42,275 nucleotides of DNA from Candidatus Sulfopaludibacter sp. SbA4 (GTDB lineage Bacteria; Acidobacteriota; Terriglobia; Bryobacterales; Bryobacteraceae). Under the pieces are notes generated by a model, which was not told the origin of the DNA, searched no databases, and saw only the letters and a list, made by a program, of their open reading frames with translations. Positions 15,694-23,251 of this stretch are shown here, piece after piece (within the stretch, counting starts at the first letter, position 1; the number at the start of each line of letters is the position of its first letter). The stretch covers positions 233 through 42,507 of the forward strand of contig OMOG01000166.1 in the NCBI GenBank assembly GCA_900290305.1, given 5' to 3'. A program made the translations under genes and the position numbers.

Positions 15694-17781
15694 ATGCGGA
15701 CCTCCTGGATCGTCGTGTTTCTCGCGCTCGCCGCGGCCGGACAGCAGCAGCAGCCCGCCAAATTCACTTCCAACTCCAACCTGGTGATCGTGGATGTCAC
15801 CGTGAAGGACAAGTCCGGCAAAGCCATCAACGGGCTCAAGAAGGAAGACTTCGTCGTGCTCGAAGATGGCAAGCCCCAAAAAATCGATGTCTTCGAACAC
15901 CAGGAGCTGAGCGTCGAGCCCGAGCCACCCGAGCCGCCGCCCTCGCTGGATGACCGCAACGCCCTGCCCGAAGCTCCCAAGACCGTCATCACCGCGGAAC
16001 ATCCCGGCCAGATTCAGTACCACGACAAACGCCTGATGGTCTTCTTCTTCGACTTCTCCAACATGGGGATTCCCGAACAGCTCCGCGCCCAGGAGGCCGC
16101 CCAGAAGTTCCTCGACACCCAGATCACGCCGTCGGACATGGTCGCCATCCTGCTCTTCACCACCACCATCCAGGTGAAGACCGATTTCACCGCGGACCGC
16201 ACCATCCTCACCGACATCATCCAGAGCCTGCCCATCGGCGAATCTTCCGACATGGCGGACGCAGCCAATACCGGCGACGATAACGAAGAAGACACCGGCG
16301 CCGCCTTCGTGGCCGACGAAACCGAGTTCAACATCTACAATACGGATCGCAAGCTGGCGGCCATCGAAGACGCCGTGCGCAAACTCGCAGCCCTTCCCGA
16401 GAAGAAGGCGCTGGTCTACATCACCGGCGGCATCAGCAAGACCGGCATGGACAACCAGGCGCAACTGGAAGCCTCCATCAACGCCGCCGTCAAGGCCAAC
16501 GTCGCCATCTACCCGATCGATGCCCGCGGCCTGATGGGCGACCCTCCCGGAGGCGGCGCCAGCAAGGGCGCTTCCCGCGGAGCCGGCATTTTCAACGGCA
16601 GCCTCTTAAATGCCCAGCGCGCCGCGATCAACGATTCGCAGGAGACCCTCGCCACCCTGGCGGCCGATACCGGCGGGAAAGTCTTCCTCGATAGCAACGA
16701 TCTTACGCTGGGCCTCCAGCAGGTGCAGCAGGAGTTTCGCAGCTACTACATTCTGGGCTACTACACCACCAACACCAAGGAAGACGGCAAGTACCGCAAG
16801 CTCTCGGTGAAGCTGAAAGAGAATCTTTCCGCGAAGCTGGATTTCCGCGACGGATACTACGCGCAGAAGGTCTGGGGCAAATTCAACGGAGCCGAAAAGG
16901 AGCAGCAGCTGAAGGAAGCCCTCGCGGCCGCCGACCCCCTGACCGACCTTCCGCTGGCCCTCGAAGTGGACTGGTTCCGCGTCTCGCCGAGCGCCTATTT
17001 CGTGCCCGTGTCGGTGAGGGTGCCGGGCTCCGTACTGGCGTTGGCGATGAAGAAACCCGGGGCCGGCGAAACCGAGTTCGATTTCATCGGCCAGATCCAG
17101 GACGAGCGCAAGGCCGTAGTCGGCAACGTGTCGGATTATATCAAGGTCAAGCTCGGCGCCTCGGAAGCGGAGAAGCTCGCGCGCCGCAACTTCCACTACG
17201 ACGCCGGATTCACCCTCGCCCCCGGCCGCTACCGCATGAAGTTCCTGGTGCGCGAGGCGCAATCCGGCAAGATGGGCACGTTCGACACGCACTTCGTGGT
17301 GCCCGACCTGGCCGCCGATTCGATGACGCTCAAGACCAGCTCCATAGTCTGGAGCAGCCAGCGCGAGCCGCTGAAGGCCGCGGTCGGCGAAGCCGAGAAG
17401 GTCAAGCGGAAGGTAGTGCAGTCGAACCCGCTGGTGGTCGGCGAGGAAAAGGTGGTCCCCAATATTACCAAGGTCTTTCGCCGCAGCCAGAACATGTACA
17501 TCTCGTTCGACGTCTACGATGCGGCCCCCGACCCCGCCGACGCGCGCGCCCGCAAGGTAGCGGTGAGCATGAGCCTGTTCAATCAGAAAGGCGCCAAGGC
17601 ATTCGAGGCCGGCCCGCTGCACGCCACGGAGCTGGCCGCAACCCGGCCCAACGCCGTCCCCGTACAACTGCAGGTCCCGTTGAAAGACCTCGCCCCCGGC
17701 CGCTACACCTGCCAGATCAACGTAGTCGACGAAGTCGGCCGCAAGTTCGCCTTCCCCCGGACGGCGATGGTAGTGCAATAG
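15694..17781 (+). CDS. Secreted VWA-domain protein (VWFA-related acidobacterial type)
   Basis: The 695-residue protein has a short signal peptide (MRTSWIVVFLALAAAG). Residues about 25-65 are the conserved lead-in of this family (VIVDVTVKDKSGKAINGLKKEDF, VLEDGKPQ). The von Willebrand A domain follows from about residue 110 to 350, with FFFDFSNM as an altered MIDAS motif (D-x-S-N), ALVYITGGIS and AIYPIDARG. The C-terminal 300 residues look like beta-sandwich repeats. Role: probably binding of proteins or surface components in the periplasm or at the outer membrane; no substrate is known. The ATG lies one nt after the receptor stop, so the pair is translationally coupled and likely acts together. 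A broken copy of residues about 470-600 of this gene lies downstream at 19652-20044. Confidence 0.88.
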   Translation: MRTSWIVVFLALAAAGQQQQPAKFTSNSNLVIVDVTVKDKSGKAINGLKKEDFVVLEDGKPQKIDVFEHQELSVEPEPPEPPPSLDDRNALPEAPKTVITAEHPGQIQYHDKRLMVFFFDFSNMGIPEQLRAQEAAQKFLDTQITPSDMVAILLFTTTIQVKTDFTADRTILTDIIQSLPIGESSDMADAANTGDDNEEDTGAAFVADETEFNIYNTDRKLAAIEDAVRKLAALPEKKALVYITGGISKTGMDNQAQLEASINAAVKANVAIYPIDARGLMGDPPGGGASKGASRGAGIFNGSLLNAQRAAINDSQETLATLAADTGGKVFLDSNDLTLGLQQVQQEFRSYYILGYYTTNTKEDGKYRKLSVKLKENLSAKLDFRDGYYAQKVWGKFNGAEKEQQLKEALAAADPLTDLPLALEVDWFRVSPSAYFVPVSVRVPGSVLALAMKKPGAGETEFDFIGQIQDERKAVVGNVSDYIKVKLGASEAEKLARRNFHYDAGFTLAPGRYRMKFLVREAQSGKMGTFDTHFVVPDLAADSMTLKTSSIVWSSQREPLKAAVGEAEKVKRKVVQSNPLVVGEEKVVPNITKVFRRSQNMYISFDVYDAAPDPADARARKVAVSMSLFNQKGAKAFEAGPLHATELAATRPNAVPVQLQVPLKDLAPGRYTCQINVVDEVGRKFAFPRTAMVVQ

Positions 17782-17786
17782 GTGGC

Positions 17787-17828
17787 ACAGGCATTCCTGC
17801 CTGTTGTGGCACAGGCATTCCTGCCTGT
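17787..17828. repeat. Two tandem REP-like hairpins
   Basis: ACAGGCA-TTCC-TGCCTGT occurs twice (17787-17804 and 17811-17828), each preceded by GTGGC. They begin just after the VWA stop codon and may also act as the 3' end of the receptor-VWA transcript. They belong to the same family as the hairpins at 2095, 40406 and 41261. Confidence 0.85.
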
Positions 17829-17853
17829 GTGCGTTTTCGCCGCTCCGCGGTCC

Positions 17854-18198
17854 TCAGGCGCCAACCAGGGCCCGAATCCGCCGGATTAACCCCTCGAACC
17901 CGGAGCCCTCGTGCTGGTCCGGACTCAGCGCGTTCATGTCGCGCAGAGTTTCTGTGATCCCGTCGAACAGCCGCCGAATTTCCGCGTAGAGGTTTAGGTC
18001 CTCCTGAAGCTTCGCCAGGCTGTCGCCCCGCACGGTCTTCAAAGCAGCATCAAGCTCCTGGATTTGGTCCTCCCAATGACGCACATATCGGACACGCCCG
18101 GTAGCCTTGTAGATGTCCGCATCCGGCAACACGATCGGGAATACCCGTTCCGGAAGCGCGCCTGCCCGCGCGAGAGCGGTCCGCAACCAATTCGGCAA
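17854..18198 (-). CDS. Hypothetical protein, probably with a 5' frameshift
   Basis: The 114-residue frame (PERVFPIVLPDADIY, VRYVRHWEDQIQELDAAL, NLYAEIRRLFDGITETLRDM) looks like a genuine soluble helical protein, but I do not recognise a named family. Its only start in this frame is a TTG at 18198. Just upstream, in a different frame from a GTG at 18220, the DNA reads VANLNPEVAELVADRSRAG, which looks like the natural N-terminus; removing a single base in the GC-rich stretch around 18160-18166 would join it to ALPERVFP. GGGAGGA lies right before that GTG. So the gene may carry a +1 insertion. It lies on the opposite strand to the VWA gene and at the edge of a decayed region. Confidence 0.55.
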   Translation of the reverse strand: MPNWLRTALARAGALPERVFPIVLPDADIYKATGRVRYVRHWEDQIQELDAALKTVRGDSLAKLQEDLNLYAEIRRLFDGITETLRDMNALSPDQHEGSGFEGLIRRIRALVGA

Positions 18199-18244
18199 CC
18201 TCTGGATTCAAGTTCGCCACATTCCTCCCATGATCTCACCATAG

Positions 18245-18281
18245 TATAGGAATCTCAGGTCTATAGGAATCTATAGGAATC
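18245..18281. repeat. Three copies of TATAGGAATC
   Basis: The decamer occurs at 18245-18254, 18262-18271 and 18272-18281; the last two are directly adjacent. The stretch is AT-rich against its surroundings and sits just upstream of the hypothetical gene ending at 17854, so it may hold promoter or operator sequence. Confidence 0.7.
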
Positions 18282-18385
18282 TATGTCCTGCCGGTTCGTG
18301 ACTGCGACAGGTGGTGACGGGGCTGCGATAGGGCTCTTCCGCTCTGCAAACCAACACTGGTCCGCCACTAATCGGTGAACGCTGT

Positions 18386-18722
18386 TTATTTTGAGGCCAA
18401 TCGCGGGCAGAAGGCCCGGCACAGAAGCTGGGCAAGTGCCTCCCGATCGGGACCCGACAGGCCACCGAGACTGCGCACGACATCGATCTTCGGAAGCACG
18501 GTGAGTTTGTGAAGTCGCGGGACGACACCACATTAAGCCCTGCCGCTCGCCAGTCCTTGATCACCAGATCGAATTCAGAATCTCTCGGATGCGACGTTAT
18601 CGGAGCAGCGATAAAGTCGTCGTCGCCAGTATCCAGAGGACCACTGCGGGGCGCACCTTGGCGCCTGCCGCTTGGTGAAACTGCATCCGAATCAGGACGA
18701 CTTCACCGAGTTGAAGCTTCAT
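18386..18722 (-). pseudogene. PemK/MazF-type toxin, broken by two indels
   Basis: The reconstructed 112-codon product begins MKLQLGEVVLIRMQFHQAAG, continues KVRPAVVL, then (after a shift) DTGDDDFIAAPITSHPRDSE, LVIKDWRAAGLNVVSSRDF, and (after a second shift) HKLTVLPKIDVVRSLGGLSG. This is the layout of PemK/MazF-family mRNA endoribonucleases: the RPAVVL core, an API(T/L) strand and the LG-x-L-S end. First lesion: an extra CT in CCTCTGG near 18640. Second: a missing C after GCGACTTC near 18510. The start codon overlaps the end of the antitoxin gene, a normal toxin-antitoxin arrangement. Without sequence error the toxin cannot be made. Confidence 0.75.
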
Positions 18723-18933
18723 CCATCAGTTGCTCGTAGACCGAGTCTTCGGGGGCATAGGCTGCTTCGAACCGTTGGCGTCCCAAAGAGCTCCATGCAT
18801 CGTCGACCATTGGAGTCTCCCACAAGACGACAATTTGGAGCTGCTCGCCGGCCGGAATATGGCGCGCAACTTCGGGCGGAACGGCGATTTGGCCGTCCGG
18901 GGCAACCGTGCCTTTGAACTCCACAGCTTTCAT
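18703..18933 (-). CDS. Antitoxin partner of the broken PemK-type toxin
   Basis: The 76-residue product starts MKAVEFKGTVAPDGQIAVPPEVARHI, the AbrB/SpoVT-like swapped-hairpin arrangement often seen in small antitoxins (two beta-strands with a DG turn and a 'P-E-V' helix start). The second half (WSSLGRQRFEAAYAPEDSVYEQL) is acidic and helical, as expected for a flexible toxin-wrapping tail. It overlaps the toxin start by 20 nt. The frame is intact, although an open frame continues upstream into decayed sequence. The ATG at 18933 is chosen since it begins the recognisable strand. With the toxin broken it would now be a free antitoxin and DNA-binding repressor. Confidence 0.7.
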   Translation of the reverse strand: MKAVEFKGTVAPDGQIAVPPEVARHIPAGEQLQIVVLWETPMVDDAWSSLGRQRFEAAYAPEDSVYEQLMDEASTR

Positions 18934-19013
18934 GCGATCCGCTCTGTCTCCATCATGGCACAGCCAAGCTTGGGAATATAGGTATCGGGCCCAGTCCGTC
19001 AAGATCGGCAAGC

Positions 19014-19586
19014 CTACTTGTACCAATACGGCGTGCGATCCGCCACGGAGATTTTGGATGCCGTTGGTGCAGCAACGCGAACGCCTGCTGCGAATATTTT
19101 CCGGCCTCGGCATCCGAGCCGCGGTAACGCGTTGCCATGACAGCCCGATGCAACGCCTCAGGCACACGCGGATCGTCGGGATGTCTGCGCGCCCATTCGA
19201 GCGTTTGGCGTGCGCGGCAGGTCCCTTCCCAAGGCTCGGCTGTCCAGATCTGATTCCACTCGGCTTCACCGGCGGCGCGCTGGTCCGCCGTAAGGAAATT
19301 GCCTTCATCGGGGCGGGCTCCGCAGGCACGGACTGGAGCCAACAATTCCGATTCCAGCATCCGCCACCGACGTGGTGCGCTGCTGCAAAATCCGGTGTTG
19401 GAGTAACGGGTGGGGGAAGTTGAGGGTCCAGAGACGGAACCCGCAGGATGACGTACAAGGCGGCGAAGTGGGCTTCTTCAGGGTCGCGCGCCGAGAGGAA
19501 TCCGCGCGCACCGCGGCTGCCTCCCGCTGGAGCCCAACCACGCGCTGCATTAGTTCCCGGGCCCCGTCGTCCTTGCCAAGCAACAC
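19014..19586 (-). pseudogene. Decayed hypothetical gene with at least three frameshifts
   Basis: Protein-like segments in different minus-strand frames follow one another in order: ARELMQRVVGLQREAAAV, then EEAHFAALYVILRVPSLDP and PPPVTPTPDFAAAHHVGGG, then LTADQRAAGEAEWNQIW, EWARRHPDDPRVPEALHRAV and ATRYRGSDAEAGKYSQQAF. Near the end, one missing base after CCGTGG separates KSPW from DRTPYWYK followed by TAG at 19014. The N-terminal part is absent, cut off by the VWA remnant. The sequence has TPR/HAT-like helical character; I do not recognise a named family. It is clearly a pseudogene. Confidence 0.6.
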
Positions 19587-19595
19587 CGCCGGGCG

Positions 19596-20044
19596 CTTCC
19601 CGAGAAAAAGGCGCTGGTCTACCGTCCTTCAGCAACGCGCTCTCGACCATTAGCGCAAGGCCGTAGTCGGCAACGTGTCGGATGATATCAAGGTCAAGCT
19701 CGGCGCCTCCGAAGCGGAGAAGCTCGCGCGCCGCAACTTCCACTACCACGCCGGATTCACCCTCGCCCCGGCCGCTACCGCATGAAGTTCCTGGTGCGCG
19801 AAGCGCAATCCGGCAAGATGGGCACGTTCGACACGCACTTCGTGATGCCCGGCCTCGCCGCGGATTCGATGACGCTCAAGACCAGCTCCATAGTCTGGAG
19901 CAGCCAGCGCGAGCCGCTGAAGGCCGCGGTCTGCGAAGCCGAGAAGGTCAAGAAGAAGGTAGTGCAGTCGAACCCGCTGGTGGTCGGCGAGGAAAAAGTC
20001 GTCCCCAATATCACCAAGGTCTTCCGCCGCAGCCAGAACATGTA
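19596..20044 (+). pseudogene. Broken partial copy of the VWA gene
   Basis: Positions 19652-20044 repeat 17105-17498 of the VWA gene with only scattered substitutions and one deleted C in the CGCCCC run near 19770, which breaks the frame. The copy ends at ACATGTA, after which unrelated sequence begins and gives an immediate TAA. A further 27-bp match (19596-19622 to 16393-16419, one mismatch) lies just upstream, so the copy seems to derive from a full second gene that has lost about 690 bp internally. The downstream in-frame piece from 19782 (MKFLVREAQSGKM) is the largest open part. Confidence 0.85.
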
Positions 20045-20052
20045 ACAGCAGA

Positions 20053-20298
20053 GTCAAAGACCTGGATGTCGCTCTCCTCATAGCATCAGGCGGACTGGAT
20101 AGGCAGAGGATGCTGGACGCCTTGCGTCTGACCTTTGAAAGAAGACGAACGCACGATTTGCCGTCGGTCTTGGTTCCGCCGCCGGGGGAATGGCAGATCC
20201 CGTTTCAAACCCTTGCGGAAGAGTGCGGACTCCCGACCGATGTCGCCGCCGTGTTTGCGGGTGTTCGGGAGGATCTTGAAGAAGTGCTGGCACGGTGA
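20053..20298 (+). pseudogene. AbiEii-type nucleotidyltransferase, C-terminal fragment
   Basis: An open frame reads VKDLDVALLIASGG, MLDALRLTFERRRTH, LPSVLVPPPGEW, PFQTLAEECGLPTD and AAVFAGVREDLEEVLAR. The order (KD-x-x-D, a helix ending TF-x-RR-x-T, PP-x-x-W, then a terminal helical pair) corresponds to the C-terminal part of AbiEii/nucleotidyl-transferase toxins of abortive-infection type IV TA systems. The catalytic N-terminal two thirds and the AbiEi antitoxin are missing; the VWA remnant abuts it. An ATG at 20110 could start a 62-residue peptide, but this is most likely a dead fragment. Confidence 0.6.
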
Positions 20299-20350
20299 AC
20301 CGGTATGACCGAGAACGGTTCAGGATCTCTCCCATTCGAGTATCCAGATA

Positions 20351-21262
20351 TCACCTGGCCGGCGATTGTTGCGCCTGCAGCCACGCGCGGATCGTGCGCG
20401 TGACGAAGTCGGATGCGTCCTGCTGAACGAAGTGGCCGGCGCCGGGAACCGTGACCAGAGTGAGATCCTTTTCCAGCCAGTCCCAGGTGCCGTTGAGGGC
20501 GCCGGGAAGCAGGAACTGGTCGTTGAGTCCGTGAATCATCAGCACCGGGGATTTGACTTTGGCGGACCAGCCGGCGGGTACGTCGTAGGGCGGACGCGGG
20601 TAGTTGCGCTTGTAGTAGTTCAACATCGCCTCGAAATCGGAACGGCGGAAGGCCTCGATGTATTTCGGTTTGGCGGCCGGGTCGGTGACCCAGGCAGCGA
20701 GTCCCTCGGCGGTGAGTTTGGACGCGGCATCTTCCTGCTGGAAATTCCGGGCGTACTGGCTGTTCTGCTGTTGCTGCGGATTGTTGGCGAGCTCGCGCAG
20801 CAGGCCGCGCGGGTGCGGCAGGTTGAGGATCACCAGGCGCTCCACGGCATCGGGCGCATTCATGGCCACGGTCCACGCGATGGCGCCACCCCAATCGTGG
20901 CCGACCACAATGGCCTTCTGCTGGCCGAGATGGTGGATCACGGCGAGCACATCGCCCACCAGCAGTTTCATGTCGTAGTTCTCGATGCCGTGTGGTTTGT
21001 CCGAGAGGTTGTAGCCGCGCAGGTCCATGGCGGCGACGCGGTAATTCTTCGAAAGCTCCTCCATCTGGTTGCGCCAGGTGTACCAGAAATCCGGGAACCC
21101 GTGGATCATCACGATCAGCGGGCCGCGTCCCAGCGCGGCGTAGTGGATCTTGACGCCGCCCGAATCGGCGTACCCGTGTTCGACGCGCGACTCGAGATCG
21201 GCGGCGGCTTGAGGAAGGGCGCAAGCCAGCGTGAGGACGAGGAGCCGGGTGACGGTGGACAT
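20351..21262 (-). CDS. Secreted alpha/beta hydrolase, epoxide-hydrolase-like
   Basis: The 303-residue protein has a signal peptide ([21 protein letters not shown]). The hydrolase fold shows HGFPDFW (oxyanion-hole HGxP, residues 54-60), GHDWGG with an Asp nucleophile at about 123, a cap domain with Tyr residues ([18 protein letters not shown]), [10 protein letters not shown] with the acid residue, and GAGHFVQQD with the catalytic His. The Asp nucleophile and HGFP are typical of epoxide hydrolases and haloalkane dehalogenases; cap tyrosines favour epoxide hydrolase. The natural substrate is unknown. The ATG at 21262 gives the signal peptide; a start at 21355 would add 31 unlikely residues. Confidence 0.85.
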   Translation of the reverse strand: MSTVTRLLVLTLACALPQAAADLESRVEHGYADSGGVKIHYAALGRGPLIVMIHGFPDFWYTWRNQMEELSKNYRVAAMDLRGYNLSDKPHGIENYDMKLLVGDVLAVIHHLGQQKAIVVGHDWGGAIAWTVAMNAPDAVERLVILNLPHPRGLLRELANNPQQQQNSQYARNFQQEDAASKLTAEGLAAWVTDPAAKPKYIEAFRRSDFEAMLNYYKRNYPRPPYDVPAGWSAKVKSPVLMIHGLNDQFLLPGALNGTWDWLEKDLTLVTVPGAGHFVQQDASDFVTRTIRAWLQAQQSPAR

Positions 21263-21376
21263 TCGGCTATTATCGCCGATTCCCAGGCAAAGAACTGCTG
21301 GCCACTCCAACAGAACGCGGCGCAACGGAGCGGCTGAGGGCTGGCCGCCGCTCATTTTGGCAGCGCCGCATCTGCA

Positions 21377-21769
21377 CTATTGCCCCGCATTTCGGGCATG
21401 TGCCAAACTGGGCCGCCGAATCCGTCCGAAGCCCTTTCGGGGGCAGTCTTTCATGACGACATGCCCTTTCGGGTTTTGTGAGGCCCTCCAGCGCCGCATG
21501 GTCCAGAGCGCGAGGAGGAGTATAGCGACAGACGCCAGAACCAATCCTACCGTCCACGCAATGGTAATTAGAGCCGCCAACCAGGTAGGACTCTGGGAGA
21601 AGAGGAACCAGATCCCAAGGGGAATGAGGAGAAGCGACGCACAGATGCTCGAAATGAGTGTGGCCACTTCCCAAGGAGTCGACGAAAGGAAACCTACCCT
21701 CTTGCCATTAAACGCCAATGGCACTGAGACGACGAGCACCGTGACGGCTATCGTCGTTCGTAAGCTCAT
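21377..21769 (-). CDS. Small membrane protein, function unknown
   Basis: The 130-residue product has three hydrophobic segments: about 5-20 (TIAVTVLVVSVPLAF), 36-58 (ATLISSICASLLLIPLGIWFL) and 63-90 (LAALITIAWTVGLVLASVAI). A basic, Arg/Lys-rich C-terminal tail of about 40 residues follows (MRRWRASQNPKGHVV). I do not recognise the family. By the positive-inside rule the tail should be cytoplasmic. It starts 9 nt downstream of the antitoxin stop at 21778, so it may be co-transcribed with the RelE-type module, which is unusual for such modules and may be chance. Confidence 0.55.
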   Translation of the reverse strand: MSLRTTIAVTVLVVSVPLAFNGKRVGFLSSTPWEVATLISSICASLLLIPLGIWFLFSQSPTWLAALITIAWTVGLVLASVAILLLALWTMRRWRASQNPKGHVVMKDCPRKGFGRIRRPSLAHARNAGQ

Positions 21770-21777
21770 GTTCGGGA

Positions 21778-21966
21778 TCAGTCGAGATCAAGTTCTCTCT
21801 TGGCCTGGTCCCATGGAATACCAGGACGGCCTCGAGAAGCATGTTCAGCGGCGAGAAGATCGCGCAGATCCTCGAGGTCTTCGACTCGCTCGCGAAGACG
21901 CAAAACTTCGGAAGCCAGTTCGCGCAAAGTCGGCTCGTGGGGTTCGTTCAGGGCGTTGTTAACCAT
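21778..21966 (-). CDS. Antitoxin-like small protein, partner of RelE-type toxin
   Basis: The 62-residue product MVNNALNEPHEPTLRELASE continues with a heptad-like helix (VLRLRERVEDLEDLRDLLAAEHASRG in two parts) and ends WDQAKRELDLD, the usual helix of RelB/ParD/Phd-type antitoxin C-termini that inserts into the toxin. The start overlaps the last 19 nt of the toxin gene, and the toxin comes first, as in higBA-like and some relE orders. The frame is intact while the toxin is broken. No DNA-binding domain is clear in such a short protein. Confidence 0.65.
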   Translation of the reverse strand: MVNNALNEPHEPTLRELASEVLRLRERVEDLEDLRDLLAAEHASRGRPGIPWDQAKRELDLD

Positions 21967-22207
21967 AAGGCTTCCTTCCTCTGTTTCACAGCATACACGT
22001 GAATCACATTGCCGTCCAATCGAAACAGAACCCGGTGGTCGCCGACCCGAAGCCGGTAGCGGCGTTCGTCTCCTTCCAGCTTCTTGATATCTCCTTGGAA
22101 GGAGTTCTGGAGCATCTCCAGACGGTGGCAAGGTTACGGCGGATTTCTTTGGGCAGAGCACACAACTACTCAAGAGCAGCCTCATCAATGACGAGTTGGT
22201 AAGTCAC
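21948..22207 (-). pseudogene. RelE/ParE-type toxin with nonsense codon and frameshift
   Basis: From a GTG at 22207 the DNA reads VTYQLVIDEAALE, then TAG, then LCALPKEIRRNLAT. After a missing base it continues RLEMLQNSFQGDIKKLEGDE, RRYRLRVGDHRVLFRLDG and NVIHVYAVKQRKEA to a TGA at 21948. KKLEGDERRYRLRVGDHRVLF is the classic RelE-superfamily signature (in pieces: KKL, YRLRVGDYR-like, V-R-K). The amber codon sits where relatives have an aromatic residue; total length is 3n+2, consistent with one lost base. RelE toxins cleave mRNA in the ribosome A site; this copy should be inactive unless the sequence is wrong. Confidence 0.78.
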
Positions 22208-22242
22208 TCCCGATTCGCGATATTGACCAAGCAAGTTCTGCC

Positions 22243-23220
22243 CTACTCCATCAGATCGCGGCGCTTGATGGTGGGGCGTTCGTCCTTATCGTCCTGCTGG
22301 CCGGGTTGTCCCGAACCGGGCGCGACACGCAGGCGCGGACGGCCGTCATTCTCGTCGCTCTTGCGGCGGTTCTGGGCGGCGATCAGGCGCGCGCGCACGT
22401 CGTGGTACTCGGAGGTGGTCACGACATACTCCGGCTTGGAAGGCAGGATCCGCTGGATTTCTTTCTGCGTCCGGTCGATGCGGTCGGCATCCATGGGGTG
22501 CGTGGAAAACAGCCGGGCCGCCAGTCCGGGATTAGTGCGCTGCAGCGCTTGAATTTTCTCGAAGATGCTGACGGCGCCGTTGGGGTCATAGCCCGCGGCA
22601 TACATGTACTGCACGCCGAGGTAGTCGGCCTCCGTCTCGTCGCTGCGGGAGAACTTCAGAAAAGTCATGGGCACGGCGACGCCGGCGGCCTGGCGCGCGG
22701 CGTATCCGCCCCAGCCGCCCAGGAGCACGCTGAGCGGAATGCTGGCGATGTTGGCGATCTCACTCTTGGTCGCGCGGCGGGTCATGTGGCGCGCGGCCAC
22801 GTGCGCGATCTCATGGGCCACGGCGCCCGCCAACTCGTCCTCTTCACTGGCGATATCGAGCAGGCCGGTATAGACGAAGATGTAGCCGCCGGGAAGGGCG
22901 AACGCGTTGGGCGCTTCGCCTTCGATCACCTGAAAGGTGAACGGCACCTTGGCGTCGGAGTTGCGGGCCAGATTCTGTCCGAGGCGGTTGATGTACTCGG
23001 CCAGGATGGGGTCGGTGTTGAGCTTGGCCTCGCGCGCGACTTCCTGCGCCAACTGCTTGCCCAGCGCCATCTCGCGTTGCAGCGTGTAGAAGTTGATGCC
23101 CTTGCCGACATCGCGGTTGCCGATCTGGCTGGGGTCGTCCTTTTTATTCTTTTGGTCGTCGGCATGCGCTACCGCTACGGCGAATGCGACGGTCAGGATT
23201 ATGGCGAAACGGGATCGCAT
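22243..23220 (-). CDS. M48-family periplasmic metalloprotease (BepA/HtpX-like)
   Basis: The 325-residue protein carries a signal peptide (MRSRFAIILTVAFAVAVAHA). The catalytic zinc motif is HEIAH within GAVAHEIAHVAARHMTRR, and the third ligand Glu lies in SRSDETEADYLGVQYM, the peptidase M48 pattern. FALPGGYIFVYTGLL, just ahead, is also conserved. FSTHPMDADRIDR is the usual downstream motif. Unlike full BepA it ends without a long TPR domain; a charged tail (RRKSDENDGRPRLRV) closes it. Expected role: turnover of misfolded outer-membrane or periplasmic proteins. It is divergently transcribed from the aminotransferase gene, 31 bp apart. Confidence 0.9.
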   Translation of the reverse strand: MRSRFAIILTVAFAVAVAHADDQKNKKDDPSQIGNRDVGKGINFYTLQREMALGKQLAQEVAREAKLNTDPILAEYINRLGQNLARNSDAKVPFTFQVIEGEAPNAFALPGGYIFVYTGLLDIASEEDELAGAVAHEIAHVAARHMTRRATKSEIANIASIPLSVLLGGWGGYAARQAAGVAVPMTFLKFSRSDETEADYLGVQYMYAAGYDPNGAVSIFEKIQALQRTNPGLAARLFSTHPMDADRIDRTQKEIQRILPSKPEYVVTTSEYHDVRARLIAAQNRRKSDENDGRPRLRVAPGSGQPGQQDDKDERPTIKRRDLME

Positions 23221-23251
23221 CGGTTGGCCCTCATAACGTATTGTAGAGGGA

